From: Zychaea mexicana
Taxonomy: Eukaryota; Mucoromycota; Mucoromycetes; Mucorales; Lichtheimiaceae
DNA: 64,000 nt
Assembly (NCBI RefSeq): GCF_025766255.1
Contig: NW_026516731.1
Span: forward strand, 124,001-188,000
Reading direction: 5' to 3'
Below, piece by piece: positions 11,052 to 23,158 of the stretch. The notes below the pieces were generated by a model that saw nothing but the letters and a program-made list of their open reading frames with translations, was not told where the DNA came from and did not search any database. Every line of letters starts with the position of its first letter. Within the stretch, counting starts at the first letter, position 1. The translations under genes and the position numbers were made by a program.

Positions 11052-12779
11052 ATTAGTTCCCTAATCATATGTTTAGAAAAAAAAGTTCATCTCCCTTTTT
11101 ACCATTTCACAAAGCACAGTATCTCCTTACCTCCCATACATCCTCCTCATCTATTCGCACTTGTATATATAGCTTACATCTCATTTAAACAATGAAGCAT
11201 ACCGTTTTATATGAGTGATTTTTCCCTCGCTTTTAATATTAGGTGGATCTGATAATAACTTGGGTAACTGATGGATGATGACAATAAGAGGGGTTTCATT
11301 GTTGATTTGAGTTGCTATCTTTTTTTTAAGTGGATTCACAACATAGAGTTTTCAGACTAGTGGCATGGTTATTTTGCAGTAATCTGCGACCTCACATTAC
11401 TGTATATACGTTTGATTTGTTGGTAGGAATGGGTTGATTATCAATTATAGCAATAGGTATGTCACTGTGATATACGCAATACAAATCAATAAGCTATTTA
11501 GATTCCTTGATCTAATACCACCGCAATCGTTGGTATGAATAGAGATGTTAAAAATAAATCTCAACTCTTCGTGAAACAAAGAATAGTAGTTTCGCGTCGT
11601 TATTTTCCTCTCTGATTCTGCTTTCTAAGGTTTACATCTAGTAATGAGGAGCGTGGTGTAATTGATGCATCAACAGCAAGTCCAAATTTTTCATATAGCC
11701 CCTGGATACAGTAGATCAGTACATACAGTCAGCTATCAATGAAAAAAAACAAAGAGTCCGTTCTTATAGGTCTCGTTTAATGTGTCCATACTGCGCATGT
11801 ATCCAAGACGTAGATGGATCAGCGATATCTGTTATGCGTATATCAGACGAAGATGGTGATTACATTAGTAGATCAAATGCGGGCAGTCGGAACAAGCTAA
11901 TAGCTTCTGGATGATCCATGGCGACACAACATATAAAAATTGCATAAAAGAGATGCAAGTACTACGACAAGAGAGTGAATTTGTACTACTGTAGAACGCA
12001 CACAATGTATTCCAGTAAGATGGAATGCTACCCAAGTTTCGATGGTCGTGATATTTGGCTTTGAACAAAACCATCCAGTCGAAAGTGGCATGCGTAACAC
12101 AGGATAGAGAACCGTCGAATAGCAACAGCATTAATGCAGGGAAGAGGTCACAAGGATCTCGCTGAAGCGGAATCTTGTACCTTATCGTTCCTTGGTCTAT
12201 TGATGATGATTGTTGGATATAAAGTGTGCATTTAGTAGCAAGAACACATTTGTAGCGTTTAAGCGGGGGAAAAGGTTCTTTATATTTTTTTTTCTACCTG
12301 TTTTACGTTGCACGCTCGTTCCAATGAAACAAACAATGATGCATGTTTGCCCTGCATCCACACATGCTCATGTCTCAGGTATTGTCTCACCCTCAAGGTG
12401 AGCACGTTTGAAATGTTCCTTCCGAGGATGAATCACCATCGACCAGCAGCCGGCGACACGTGTCCCGAAGCAAACCGGCCTTGGCAAGACAAAACATCAC
12501 AACTTCCATCCCCTAAATTTTATTCGCTCCTCATACTACGCACGCACCACCCTACGAGCAGACACACAACATATAACACACACGGCACGCAAACCACGCA
12601 ACAAACCTTCCAACCCCCCTCCACTTTCAAACCTTTTCCCTGAATGAGCTTGCAGCTCTGGGGTTGTGTTAAGCGTCTCTCTTTCTCTCTCTCTTTTTTC
12701 TTCATTGTCACTACCCATTGACATTTGTTCCCGTTTTTTCCCTTTTTTTCAAAACTCTAATAATTTCTTTGTTCTCTCC
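11052..12779. other. intergenic, no gene seen
   Basis: 1.7 kb of AT-rich DNA between the HAD and GT4 genes. Minus-strand open frames around 11865-12131 have no recognisable product or splice support. The right end (about 12660-12779) is C/T-rich and is probably the GT4 promoter and leader. No tRNA or repeat was recognised. Confidence 0.5.
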
Positions 12780-14078
12780 ATGCGCATTGCTATAATTACC
12801 GAGAACTTTTTACCCAAGGTGGATGGTGTGACGCGTACGCTTGCACGCCTGCTTGAACACCTCCAAGACACGGGCCACCAAGTCCTGCTGCTAGGACCCG
12901 AGAGTGGACGAACCGAATACGCAGGCGCGACATTGCTGGGCACAGCTGGCATTCCGTTTCTGCCGTATCCCGAACTCAAGCTCAACCTGTGGCGACCGGC
13001 ATTTACGCAAAAGCTGATCGATTTCGAACCAGACGTGATTCATTTGGTCGATCCCGTGTGGTTAGGTGCAGCGGGCCTTGCAGTGTGCCGCTACTATCTC
13101 CCCAACACCCCATTGGTTTCGTCGTACCACACCAACCTTGCAACTTACTGTGGCCACTTTGGATGGGGCTTCTTTACACCGCTCATGTGGCGTTGGAACA
13201 AGTTTTGCCACTCGTACTGTCACTATGTCGTGTGTCCGAGTAAATCGACGTCGCGGATGCTCGCGAATCAAGGATTCGATGACAATCTGAGGATATGGCC
13301 ACGTGGCGTCGACATGGGCATGTTTTCACCTAGCAGACGGTCCAAGGCATTGCGTGCGCAGTGGATGGGGGTGGATGAGGCAGAGGCACACAGCAAAGCA
13401 GTGATCCTGTATGTAGGCCGTGTGTCGTTTGAAAAGAACTTGGATTTGGTGATTGAGGCGTACAAGGGAATGAATCATCAGCGTTGTCATTTGGTGATTG
13501 TCGGTCATGGGCCTGCCTTTGACGCTATCCAGTCAGAATGCGCACAGACGAACACGCCTGTCACGTTCACTGGCTACTTGCAGGGCATCCAGCTGGCGGC
13601 TGCCTATGCCTCGGCTGATATCTTTGCGTTCCCTTCAGTGACCGAGACGTTTGGTCAAGTGGTTTTGGAAGCAATGGCGTCAGGATTGCCAGTCGCCGGC
13701 TTGCGCGCAGAGGGCGTGCGCGATCTAGTGGATCATGGCCGCACAGGAACGCTGTTGGATATCCGGCGAAATATGCCACGTGATCAGCAAATCAGCAAAT
13801 ACCAGCAGCATTTGCTAACGCTCGTTGAAAACCCGGAGATGCGGCTTCGTATGAGTCGTGCTGCACTCGATAAAGCGAAAAGATATACCTGGTGGGAGGC
13901 TATGGAGGCCATGGTACGCGTATACCGTGACGCAGTCATTGCCAACAATCCATATTTCGCAAAGGAGGAGTCGTTGGCAGCAGATCATACAAGTAGTGGA
14001 GATAGCGGTGTTGAAGAAGATTTCCCGGCAGACTCCAATTGTGGCGCTCACTCAAGTATTCTCATAGCATCGTCCTGA
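12780..14078 (+). CDS. GT4-family glycosyltransferase (SQD2/MgtA-like), intronless
   Basis: Predicted 432-residue retaining glycosyltransferase with two Rossmann-like domains (GT-B fold). The N-terminal acceptor domain has IAIITENFLPKVDGVTRTLA, GHQVLLLGP and DVIHLVDPVWLG..SSYHTN. The C-terminal nucleotide-sugar domain has LYVGRVSFEKNLDLVIEAY, LVIVGHGP, VTFTGYLQG and the catalytic EX7E-type segment SVTETFGQVVLEAMASGLP. This pattern matches bacterial GDP-mannose-dependent mannosyltransferases (MgtA) and plant/cyanobacterial SQD2, so a lipid or glycolipid acceptor is plausible. The ATG at 12780 was chosen because the glycosyltransferase fold starts immediately (MRIAIITENF); an in-frame ATG at 12666 would add an S/L/F-rich translation of the CT-rich leader. 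A Ser/Asp-rich tail follows residue 400. It has no introns while every other full gene here is split, which fits bacterial origin or retroposition. Confidence 0.9.
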   Translation: MRIAIITENFLPKVDGVTRTLARLLEHLQDTGHQVLLLGPESGRTEYAGATLLGTAGIPFLPYPELKLNLWRPAFTQKLIDFEPDVIHLVDPVWLGAAGLAVCRYYLPNTPLVSSYHTNLATYCGHFGWGFFTPLMWRWNKFCHSYCHYVVCPSKSTSRMLANQGFDDNLRIWPRGVDMGMFSPSRRSKALRAQWMGVDEAEAHSKAVILYVGRVSFEKNLDLVIEAYKGMNHQRCHLVIVGHGPAFDAIQSECAQTNTPVTFTGYLQGIQLAAAYASADIFAFPSVTETFGQVVLEAMASGLPVAGLRAEGVRDLVDHGRTGTLLDIRRNMPRDQQISKYQQHLLTLVENPEMRLRMSRAALDKAKRYTWWEAMEAMVRVYRDAVIANNPYFAKEESLAADHTSSGDSGVEEDFPADSNCGAHSSILIASS

Positions 14079-17000
14079 TCATCGATCATCGTCATTACAA
14101 GTACAAAACATAACCCGTTCTTTCGCTTATAGTTCTATTATTTTACCTATTTACGCCTACATTTTCATTGTCTATACAAACGCTCTCTTCTTTAACAATA
14201 GCTTTTCATACCAATAACCCAATCGACCACCCCCGCCTTTGTATCCTTCTCCGAGTATCTCGTCTACTTGTTGGAATTATTCTTTATATTATTCTATGTA
14301 TATTCATTTAGTTACCCTGTTTTTGTCTCGTTATTTTTATATATATATAACAATTTTACTAATTGCTCACTGCATACTTCTCAGTTTGGGATTCACAAAA
14401 GAGAAGTTGTGGATGTATACATAAACAAAACGTAAATATGGGCGTCCATTGTTGATTCTTTGTGTTTACATGCTATGCGTTTAAAGAAAAGTGCATGATG
14501 AGAGAGAGAGAGATAGAGCGAGAGAGGAGTTCGGCTGATCAAATCAGGAATTGACCCGGGTGTAATATTATCCTGCAACAACATTAAACATGCGGCCGGA
14601 CTAGACAAACTGCAAGTGCGCGCCTTCTTGATAGGTACCTCAATGCCGATCGGGTTCAAAAGGTTACGGCTTTTTTTTTGTGACATATTACCTGTTTCTA
14701 ATTATACTTTCTTGCTTATTTTACTGATATCCAGGATCCACTCTAATTTGACACTTTCAAAAGAACGGGGGTGGCGCAAAGAAAATTAGACTATCCGGTT
14801 TTTTGTTGGGCATTACAGAAGGAAAAGTGGATAAGGTTGTAGGTTGCTAGGAGAATCGTTTTTTCGTTGCCATGGTCAAAGAATTTCTTGTAACGATGGA
14901 AATCACGGAACGTTTTCTTTTGTTATTGTTGATGTTGCTGCTGCTGCTGCTTTTGTTGTTGATTGTGGCTCTTTCTGTTTTTGACGATCCCCAATGCTTG
15001 CCGCTATGTGTGTATCACACCAAAGTTTGTACCGCATGACGTATCCTGCGGCGGCGAATGTGTATATGTGTGTTACATATTACATGTGTGAGCGTAGAAC
15101 AGTAATATGTGACCCTGTCCAATCTCATGCCCCTCTTTTACACACCCCCAACAGCGCGTGACAGGGCCGATTTGGTAAATACGAATGCATCGTCGCCCAA
15201 AAGACATATTATTGTTGTTGGCGGAGAATAGGAGAGATGTTGCCAACCCATGGGTGAAAGCCGAACTCTATCTCTCTTTTTATTTTATTCAGCAGTTTCC
15301 AAGCTTATTTTGTTCTCTTTGTTCCCGTTACAACCGTGACTGAGTTATATAGTAGTGTGGTGGAGGCACTAGGCCGAAAAGGAAATATAGCACTTTATAT
15401 AATGGCGCTGTGATCTTTAACTTGGTACAAAATATTAATAAAAAGCCTGTTTCTGTGAGTGCTTGCTTGTTATCGCGATCGAATGATTTTTGTTTCTTGG
15501 CTGTTTTCTGGCCAACAAAGTTCCCAGGACCGCAGTAAAGCATCCTTAAATTCACAATAAATATGTTTCATTGTGTCAAGTAAGTTGCAATAAAGCCGAG
15601 GATATGAGTTTGGCACCAACAAAGCGAGAGAAAGAATGAGTATATGCAAAATAGCTTTATTTGATGCGTCCTTCCAATTTGGCTGTGCATCACCATGCTG
15701 CTGATCATCTTGGTCTATTAAATCATCATCATCATCAATAGCCGCATGTACCTGCTATCAACTAAAATTCTAGGTGCCGTGATACACCCCGACTGTCTCT
15801 CTCGTGGAAGTCGGCGGGTGCCCTCATTTCCAGGACATGTCAGAAGTTGGTTGTAAAATGATGTCTTGCCTTGTGCTACGATGCTTACGTTTACCTCATT
15901 TATAAAAAAGAATTACTGGGATCCCAATGCTGCAAGGACACTCATTCTTGCAGCTTGCATTATTTACACGTTTACATTGATAAACGGGGATAAACAAAGC
16001 AGTAGCATGACCTACTTACTAACCGCAGTTTGGGGGGGAGGCGCGTGAAAGGTGGCATATCTGCTACATCTGTGTACAATCTGTGTTTATGTGTTTTGGA
16101 GTCAAGATGGAATTGGGCGTTTGGGTTACTGACTGACATGTTGTATAAACGCCCGCTTTTACCTTAGAAAGTTCATCAACATGCAGACAGCAGACTTGAT
16201 CAACACGTACATAAAACGCACACCAACTGCTATTCTGTGCACACAAAGCCGCGGCAATTAAGGTTTATGGGGGGTGGGTGAGAGGAGAAAGAGGAGCAGG
16301 GCAGAGCATGAAACGAGACAAAACCGATCGGGAGCGATCGTTTTTGATTGGCTGCAGAAAAAGCTTAGCTAAATCCGGACATTTGAGCTTATGCAACCCT
16401 TTATGGGGAGATGACAGTTCTTTCCATGATGATCCCAGAACTCGTTTCCTCCGCCTCCATTCTCAATTTGGCTCGGTTACTGTCATTGGATCGTCGTGTC
16501 CCATTTCATTTCATTTTTCTTGTGCTTTCTTTTCTGCTCGCATATGCCCGACTCATAGTTTATCAGCCATGCTTTGATGCTGCTGACGACGGTGATGATG
16601 ATGATGATAACGCGTGGGGTAAAGACAGGGTTCTTGTGCCCTTCTCTACTCATTGGACCCTCTCCCTTCCCTTTCATTATCCCCTTGGTTACAAAAAGCA
16701 CTGCATTTCATTTACTTCCATGGCAACGTGGCCCTGGTGCATGTAATTCTCAAAGTAGGAGAGACAGACTCCAAGTGAGCGGAGAGAGACAGAGAGACAA
16801 CGCGCGCGGAGGAAATGGTCTTGATTTGGGGGGTGGGGAGGGGGAAGAGCATGTACTGAGTGAGCAGCAGATCTTTTTTTGCATTTCACTTCATTGGATA
16901 GGACTGTGCAACATTTGCGCGTTACGTTCAAAAGGCATTGGGAACTACCATATATGGCAGTCGAAACGCACAGCTTGGCCAATGATTGTACTCCCCCCCT

Positions 17001-17673
17001 CCGTTCTTCTCCCTTCCTTTCACCGATATATACGTCAGGCGGTTTTAATAACACGGGGAAGAGCAGCAGCAGCAGCAATGGGGCTCTTCTCACCCCCCCC
17101 CCCCGAACTTTTCATATGAATGAAAGGTAGGACAAGGCCAAACCACAAGAAAAAGGGAAATTAGAAATGCGTGGAGCAAGCGAAACTGCAAGACCTCGTG
17201 CCAAAGTGTCTTTCCGTGACCGAAACCGCTTGACCTTTTTTCATTGGGGAGAGAGGGTGTGCTTCTTCTAGAGTGGAGTGGAAGCCATGGAGCGAAATGA
17301 AATGAAAGCTGGGCGATGGAACCCAATTCTAGACGGTATAAAGTAGCGCATTTATGTGATGAGCCATAAAACCAAACCTTAACGGTCCGAGCTTTTCGGG
17401 GTTCTGACGAAAGAGTTGCTGAATGGGAAAAACGATGCAAGTGTAACCACAACAGAGCCGCTTGGGGGGGTTGGGTGGGGTGAGAAGGATAGCAGCACTT
17501 ACTAGCGTGTGTGTGTGTGTATATGCGCACACACATTGGGTCTACTGCTGCTGCTGCTGCTACTAACTCTGTGCCTATTTTTCCTCATTTTAAAAAAAAT
17601 CACTTGGCTCGCTTCTTCTTTTCTTCTTCTTCTTTCTTCTTGCTTTTCTCGTACTCTTCTGTTTCCTGCCACT
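14079..17673. other. long intergenic region without a supported gene
   Basis: 3.6 kb with several 60-180-codon open frames on both strands, none with family motifs, codon periodicity or matched splice signals. Visible low-complexity tracts are a GA run near 14501-14526, a GTT/GCT trinucleotide stretch near 14921-14962, a poly-C tract at 17093-17104 and a GT/CA stretch at 17505-17533. The last 100 bp before 17674 are CT-rich and are probably the leader of the FYR gene. Confidence 0.45.
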
Positions 17674-20403
17674 ATGGATTCCAATCAACGGCTATCGCTG
17701 TCTCCCCCGAAAACACATCTGAAAGGTACACATGCTTCCATTGTCTATCGCACACGCTTCTCTTTATGCTTCGACTGACAGCCACAAAACAATAACACAC
17801 CTTCTCACGTCGACATCATTCCTCTTATTCCATCATAGCCAAAGTCTATTATTCGTTCCGAGGATCATCGACCACCCGAATGGCTGTGTTTCCAACGACA
17901 GTCGACCTAGCCAGCACCTACGTGCCCATTCGACTGCGAGATTGTCTATGGGCGATCTGCTCATCCAGGTAAGATCCACGGTTTCCTGCAGCAGAAAAAA
18001 AAAAAAAGACGACGATGATGATGGTTAACCCGGTAATTTGCATCTCAGCCCGGATATGATCTGCCAGGAGCACGACCTGTCGATTTACACTGCAAATTTC
18101 CAGGAATCATGTCGCACACTGTCTGATAAAAAAAGTTCTGTCATCTGGGAAGGCCGCGGGCTGCTCTCATGGATCATGGACGCTCCTCCGCACGATGAGA
18201 GCGGAGATGTAACGATCCATGGCAAGATCTCAAATGCTAAGGACAGCTGTGAAGTGCACATTGAGTTACAACCTGTAAGTGCCTGTCTCTCCTATATCTC
18301 CCATTGTTCTTTCTTCCTCGCAGGGCACTCTTTCTCAGCTCACTCACGTGCTTTTTCCTTATTCCACTGCTATGACGAACGAACAACACGACATCTTCCA
18401 CAACAGACATTAAAATGGGCCAAAGATGACTTTTACATGGCACTCAAAGCTCAGAACTTTGAATGCTTCAAAAAGGCTCCCCGCTCGCCTCCGCAACTAT
18501 CCTCGCAATGCTGCTGTGGCATTGATGCGGCGCTTCAGCCACGGCTTGCATCGGTTTGGTCGCCATCGCGTGCTTCTCCTCCCTTTGGCTCTTCCTCCGA
18601 AAAGGGCAAGGAGACCGAGTTCGACCAGTTCATGAAGCAGAAGCGCGACCCATCATCGTCGCCCGTCCGGTTACCGCCCACAACCCAGTTATTCAGACCA
18701 GAGCCAGTTTTTCCCAATGAGTTTAAGCGCCCACGATTAACGCCACCATTGGACGACCAGCAGGACCGCATGGTGCGCCGTCGACGGGTCACCGACGGAT
18801 CGGCAGGCATAGGACCTTATTTCCTGCACCAGGCGGCTGAAGAACAACGCCGATCTGCATTCACACGGACGACGACAACGACAAGCTCACTAATTACCAA
18901 GGATGATAGCAATAATAATAATAATCTTACGATTACTGCTCCAGCGCATCACGTGGTCCATCCACCGGGATCTATCCCAGTCATTTACACACCTAGCAAC
19001 AAAAAACGTAAAAAGAACCCCTCTACCGCTACTGTCTTGCCTCTGTCCAACAGCAATACACCATCCTCCGCCACAAATAATACAACCGATGCTTCAGTTC
19101 CAAAACAGCAACAGCATTCATCACAACCACATCAACAGCAGCAGCAAGTCAGCACTGCAGTACGCACATATTATGATGTTGACCGTGACGCGAATGGCAA
19201 TTACGCCTTACCTGTCGAGATCGATTCATGGACTGTGGTGGATCTTGGCACTATTGTTTATGACCGCCCTGCATATCACAATCAACGCTACATCTACCCT
19301 GCGAATTACACTGTGCGCAAGTAAGTAGACACACCCGCAACCATTGTATAGTGCGCACTAAGCTTGCATCCTGCTGCTCTACTAAGCACTTCCGTGCCTA
19401 TTTCTAGATGGTATCGAAGCATGGTGGATGCTAAAAGTGACACTCAGTACACATGCCGCATTTTGGACAACGGAAGAGAACCCAAGGTAAATAAAACCCC
19501 TCCCCTCCCCTCCCCCAAGCCCTCCTTTCTAGCTTGCCCACATTCTACATCTTCACACCCCTTTCCGTTCGTACGCAAATTAGCCATTCTGAACGCAACT
19601 AACATTGATGCTCGTTGCTATTAGTTTGAGGTCACTGCAGATGATTGTCCTGTAACCTATTCTGGACCAACACCGACAACTGTGTGGACCATCATTGTCA
19701 GGTAAGAAACCTCCTCTCTTTCTCTCTACCTCCGTCACCCGCCCGCCCGAATCTCCCACCCCCTCGCCCTCCCCCCCTTCGCTATCCTCTTTCTCCTCTC
19801 ATCCTTTCCTGGTGTTATTAATCGACATGAAACTCATGGAAAACAAAAACAAAAAAACAAATCTGTACAATTCAACATCACTATAGACGCGCCTTTGCTA
19901 TTCGAAACCAGGAATATGGCCACAATCCGGTCGGACCCGATTTCTTTGGTCTACGCAAAAACACAATTGCTAAAATGATTCAGGATCTGCCAAACGCAGA
20001 CAAATGCTCACAGTATGTCTGGCAGACGTTCGAGCCTGCAAGATTCAATAAGCCCGGCCGGAACCGAAGGCGGACAGATCCTATGGCCTTGTTGGGCGGC
20101 GTCAACTATAGTCTGACAAGCACCCGTAGCTTATTCCCTCATGCGCATCATGCTGTAGGCGACTATCCGCGCGATCCTCAACCGCCTCCAGAACCCTTGC
20201 CACGCACTGGAGTCTCGATGCGGCTCAACTTTCATGATAATAATAGAACACGCGATTCCTCGTCTTCTCCATCACCAACACCTATGCTTCCTCCACCGCC
20301 AACACACACTTCAGTAGTCACTCCTACAACTACTGCTACATCCGCCGCACTTCATCATCAACCCCAACCTTCGCATGCCCATTCTGCTATAAAGACCGCT
20401 TAA
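17674..20403 (+). CDS. FYRN/FYRC domain nuclear protein (TBRG1-like)
   Basis: Seven exons: 17674-17725, 17839-17968, 18049-18274, 18407-19320, 19408-19486, 19625-19701 and 19887-20403. They total 1995 nt, or 664 residues, with consistent phases. The C-terminal half carries the paired FYRN and FYRC motifs of chromatin proteins (MLL/KMT2, TBRG1). FYRN: VVDLGTIVYDRPAYHNQRYI, then YPANYTVRKWYRSMVD and YTCRILDNG. FYRC: FEVTADDCPVTYSGPTPTTV, RRAFAIRNQ and GPDFFGLRKNTIAKMIQDLP..KC..YVW. No SET or PHD domain is present, so it resembles TBRG1 rather than a methyltransferase. The centre is basic with KKRKKN (a likely nuclear signal) and Q/N/T-rich runs; the tail is P/T/H-rich. The N-terminal ~180 residues are not recognised. 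The intron at 18275-18406 is in frame and could be retained. Converges with the hydrolase gene. Confidence 0.88.
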
Positions 20404-21052
20404 TATTAATCTACCCGCCACCCTTACACGCTATACATACTCTTATTATACGTAACCTTTTTTATATCAACTTATTACTATATCATACATTTACACATTA
20501 AATCTGCCTTCATATAGCACACATATATCATTATACATCCTCTCTCTCTCTTTCTCTCTCTCCTGTTTATCTCCTGTATTATGTAGAAAAACTGTAGTAC
20601 TCAAAATAATGCACATATACAACTTCGTCCACGTTATTATGACGCAAGTATTCTTTGTTGTAGTTTTTGTTGTGCCAATCTTTTTTTTCTGAGATGGGTA
20701 GCAATAAGTACCACGTTTACAATCTATACATTTATGTGTCCCCCCAACCCCGCGGTTCTGTGACATTGTTGATTTTCTTACATACAGAGACATCATCTGA
20801 CTGACTGACTGACTGACTGCAGCAGCCTGCAGTTATGTTAAATTGTCATACCTTCAGGGTCCCCTTAATAGCTGCTTTTTATGTAGCTGCGGGCGCCTCC
20901 TTTCCATTATCATCGTCATCATCTGTACAACTTTCTTAATTTATCATGATTGTTGCTTACTATTACAATATGTGCGTGTGTGTACATCGTACGTACATTT
21001 TTGTACTATAATATTCGCGTTCCTGCTTGTTATTGTTGCAGTGGTGCCACTA
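20404..21052. other. convergent 3' intergenic region
   Basis: 649 bp between the convergent FYR and hydrolase genes. It is AT-rich and contains a CT run (20540-20562) and a CTGA tetranucleotide run (20799-20818). No gene is supported. Confidence 0.5.
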
Positions 21053-22694
21053 CTACTGCTCCCGTTGGTCTCGTTGTTGCTTTTCAGCATGCTGCCAAAA
21101 CTCTTCCAGCAACTTGTTCAATTCGTCATATCTTGCTGTAGGCACACCGTGCCCTGTGTCATTGAATACTACAAACTTCCACGGCTCAAGCTTGGCAAAA
21201 AGATACTCGCTATGACTCAAATATGCAAAATTATCCCATGAATCTGCTAACGTCAGAAAAAAACCTTAAAGTATCGAGACGAAACTCTTTTCTCTCTCGC
21301 CGAACATCTCACCCTCCCCCAAAGAGAAAATAAGAAACATTAGATGCGTGCCACTTACTGCTGACTACAAGTATCGGCAATCCACTCTCTTTGATGATTT
21401 CCAAATCTCGCTCCCGCATCCAATGGCGTAAGGAGGCAATGGCCTGGCTTATCATTGACCCGATCGTTTGAGGACGATTTCTGCTGTTTCTATCTTCCAT
21501 TCGCTATATGTTTATTTATACAAACAAGGCAAAAACTCGTTATTGATTTGTATTGTCATGACAGCAACAGCAATAATTTCACTTGGCAACTTACTGCACA
21601 CAACTTGTCCATATTGGTATCATAGGAGACATCGTCATCTGGTCTGGCGTTCAGCCAAGACTAACATAACACATATTATCACGGTAACCTTGTCTTTAAT
21701 GAGCAACTAATAACACATCATCACTCTGCTCTGCGTAGAACCTTATAAACTTTATTCTAGCATTAGCTTCTCCTTTTTCCCTTTTCTTTTTTTACCTCGG
21801 TGTAATTGACGCGCATGAGTCGTATCATTTGTTCCCGCGGATCCTTGACAAATAGGTTTGAAACAATTGCCCATGGTCCGGCCAAGGGTCGCAGCCCACC
21901 ACTCGTGGTATTTAATAGACTCGCAGACCGGAAACGGTTGGGCACCGTGTTTTGCAAGAGTGCTTTCATCAAGGCCTGTCCTCCTGCACTATGACCTACA
22001 GCATGGACGTCTTGCGTCCATCCCAAGTGGTCTAGCAGCTCTATAAAGTCCAAGCTCCATTCGGTACTTTATGGACCCCAAACAGTTTACTAAAGAGAGA
22101 TAACCTTCTTTTGGTTGGCAAATGAAGTACCTGTTGTAAAAGTCCCAACTTCCCCCTGATTGCAGACGAGGGGTTTGGAGAAAGTTCGCGTTAGCTATTT
22201 GACTTAGCACTTTCCCAGTAAAAAAACTTTTTACCTGTCCAGCCTACACCTCGGGCATCAAAGCTAAGCACAGTATAATCATCCATTGCACCAAAGTAGC
22301 AAGTCTATGAGGTTTACATAGTATTAATCGTGCTGGAATCGAGCATAAGCACTATCAGGAATTGATATGATGTTTTACCTGATAGTCCCAAGCTTGACAA
22401 GGCGCATTCATGCCTAATCAAATATTAAGTATTTCAGGTATCTGCAAAGGAAAGCTAAGCTTCTTTACTTGAAGAAGAACTGTAATAGGCGAGACGGTTT
22501 TTACCCATGAGCAATGCAATTTTCTTCGGACCAGTGCCATGCATCTCGTAGTAAATGTCAATGACTTTTGAAGATCGTGTTTTTGCGACAGGCGCAAAGC
22601 CTTGTGTATATGCATGCGACCATTTCAGCTCAGGCATTAACTTGCCCTTGCTTGCTGTATCTTTTGTAAGTTCGGTTTCGACGACGGGCTCCAT
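21053..22694 (-). CDS. alpha/beta hydrolase
   Basis: Eight exons: 22694-22505, 22413-22379, 22304-22235, 22155-22131, 22066-21796, 21660-21595, 21503-21359 and 21246-21053. They total 996 nt, or 331 residues, with all phases consistent although exons 2 and 4 are only 35 and 25 nt. The order is that of an alpha/beta hydrolase: the oxyanion region ALLMGMNAPCQAWDYQ, then SFDARGVGWTG, ELLDHLGW and the nucleophile elbow HAVGHSAGGQALMK (Ser). A late strand PILVVS is followed by an acid-residue region, and VVFNDTGHGVP carries the catalytic His. There is no signal peptide, so it is probably cytosolic. Substrate is unknown. A dispersed 210-bp repeat begins about 7 bp upstream of the start codon, so the promoter and 5'UTR may derive from repeat DNA. 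Downstream it converges with the FYR gene. Confidence 0.88.
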
Positions 22695-22700
22695 AAAGAT

Positions 22701-22910
22701 AAAAGAAGTGACACAGACTTCTGCGCCTTCTTGTTCCCGCTGCTAGGTTACCGTTTTTTCTTAATAAGCCAGAGAGGCCATGTGGCATCATAACATACTG
22801 AGCGCTCAAACATACATGCAAATTTCAAAAATTACTAAATGCAACATTTTATATGCAACAGTTACAAGGGCAGCTTAAATATGTGGTTGTTGATAATACA
22901 AAACAACAAA
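22701..22910. repeat. dispersed repeat, copy 1
   Basis: About 200 bp are nearly identical, in direct orientation, to 30261-30474. Shared blocks include 'acttctgcgccttcttgttc', 'cgctcaaacatacatgcaaa' and 'atgtggttgttgataataca'. The copies differ by small insertions: copy 1 has an A/T-rich insert after 'ggttacc' and copy 2 has about 20 bp before 'catcataacatac'. The left end lies 6-7 bp from the hydrolase start codon. Confidence 0.9.
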
Positions 22911-23158
22911 AAAAAAACAGAAGGAAGGATGATGTATCTCGTAATGTTACTATGTATACCTATTGACAAATACTTAGAAAAGAGAAAAAAGTGTAGCGTA
23001 TATATAGTATATATGTATATACATATATGGAAAAAGAGACGATTTTGGGTAGGATCGACGTGTGTGTGATTGAGTTAAAATAGTATATTTAAACGGGGGA
23101 AGACAGAGGGGGAGGAGTGAGAGTGAGAGGGAGAAATAGAGGGGACACCCAGGCGAGA

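Noticed and set aside
14620..14680. Possible tRNA 3' half followed by a T-run (GGGTTCAAAAGG...TTTTTTTTT)
   Set aside because: The T-stem does not pair and no D-arm or anticodon arm was found upstream.
16574..17119. 181-codon open frame in the 14-17.6 kb gap
   Set aside because: Composition follows local poly-C and GA tracts, with no domain and no codon bias like the real genes.
18426..18635. Alternative frame with Arg/Leu-rich text inside the FYR gene
   Set aside because: The frame continuing to the FYRN motif is open throughout and in phase with the upstream exons; the other frame ends quickly.
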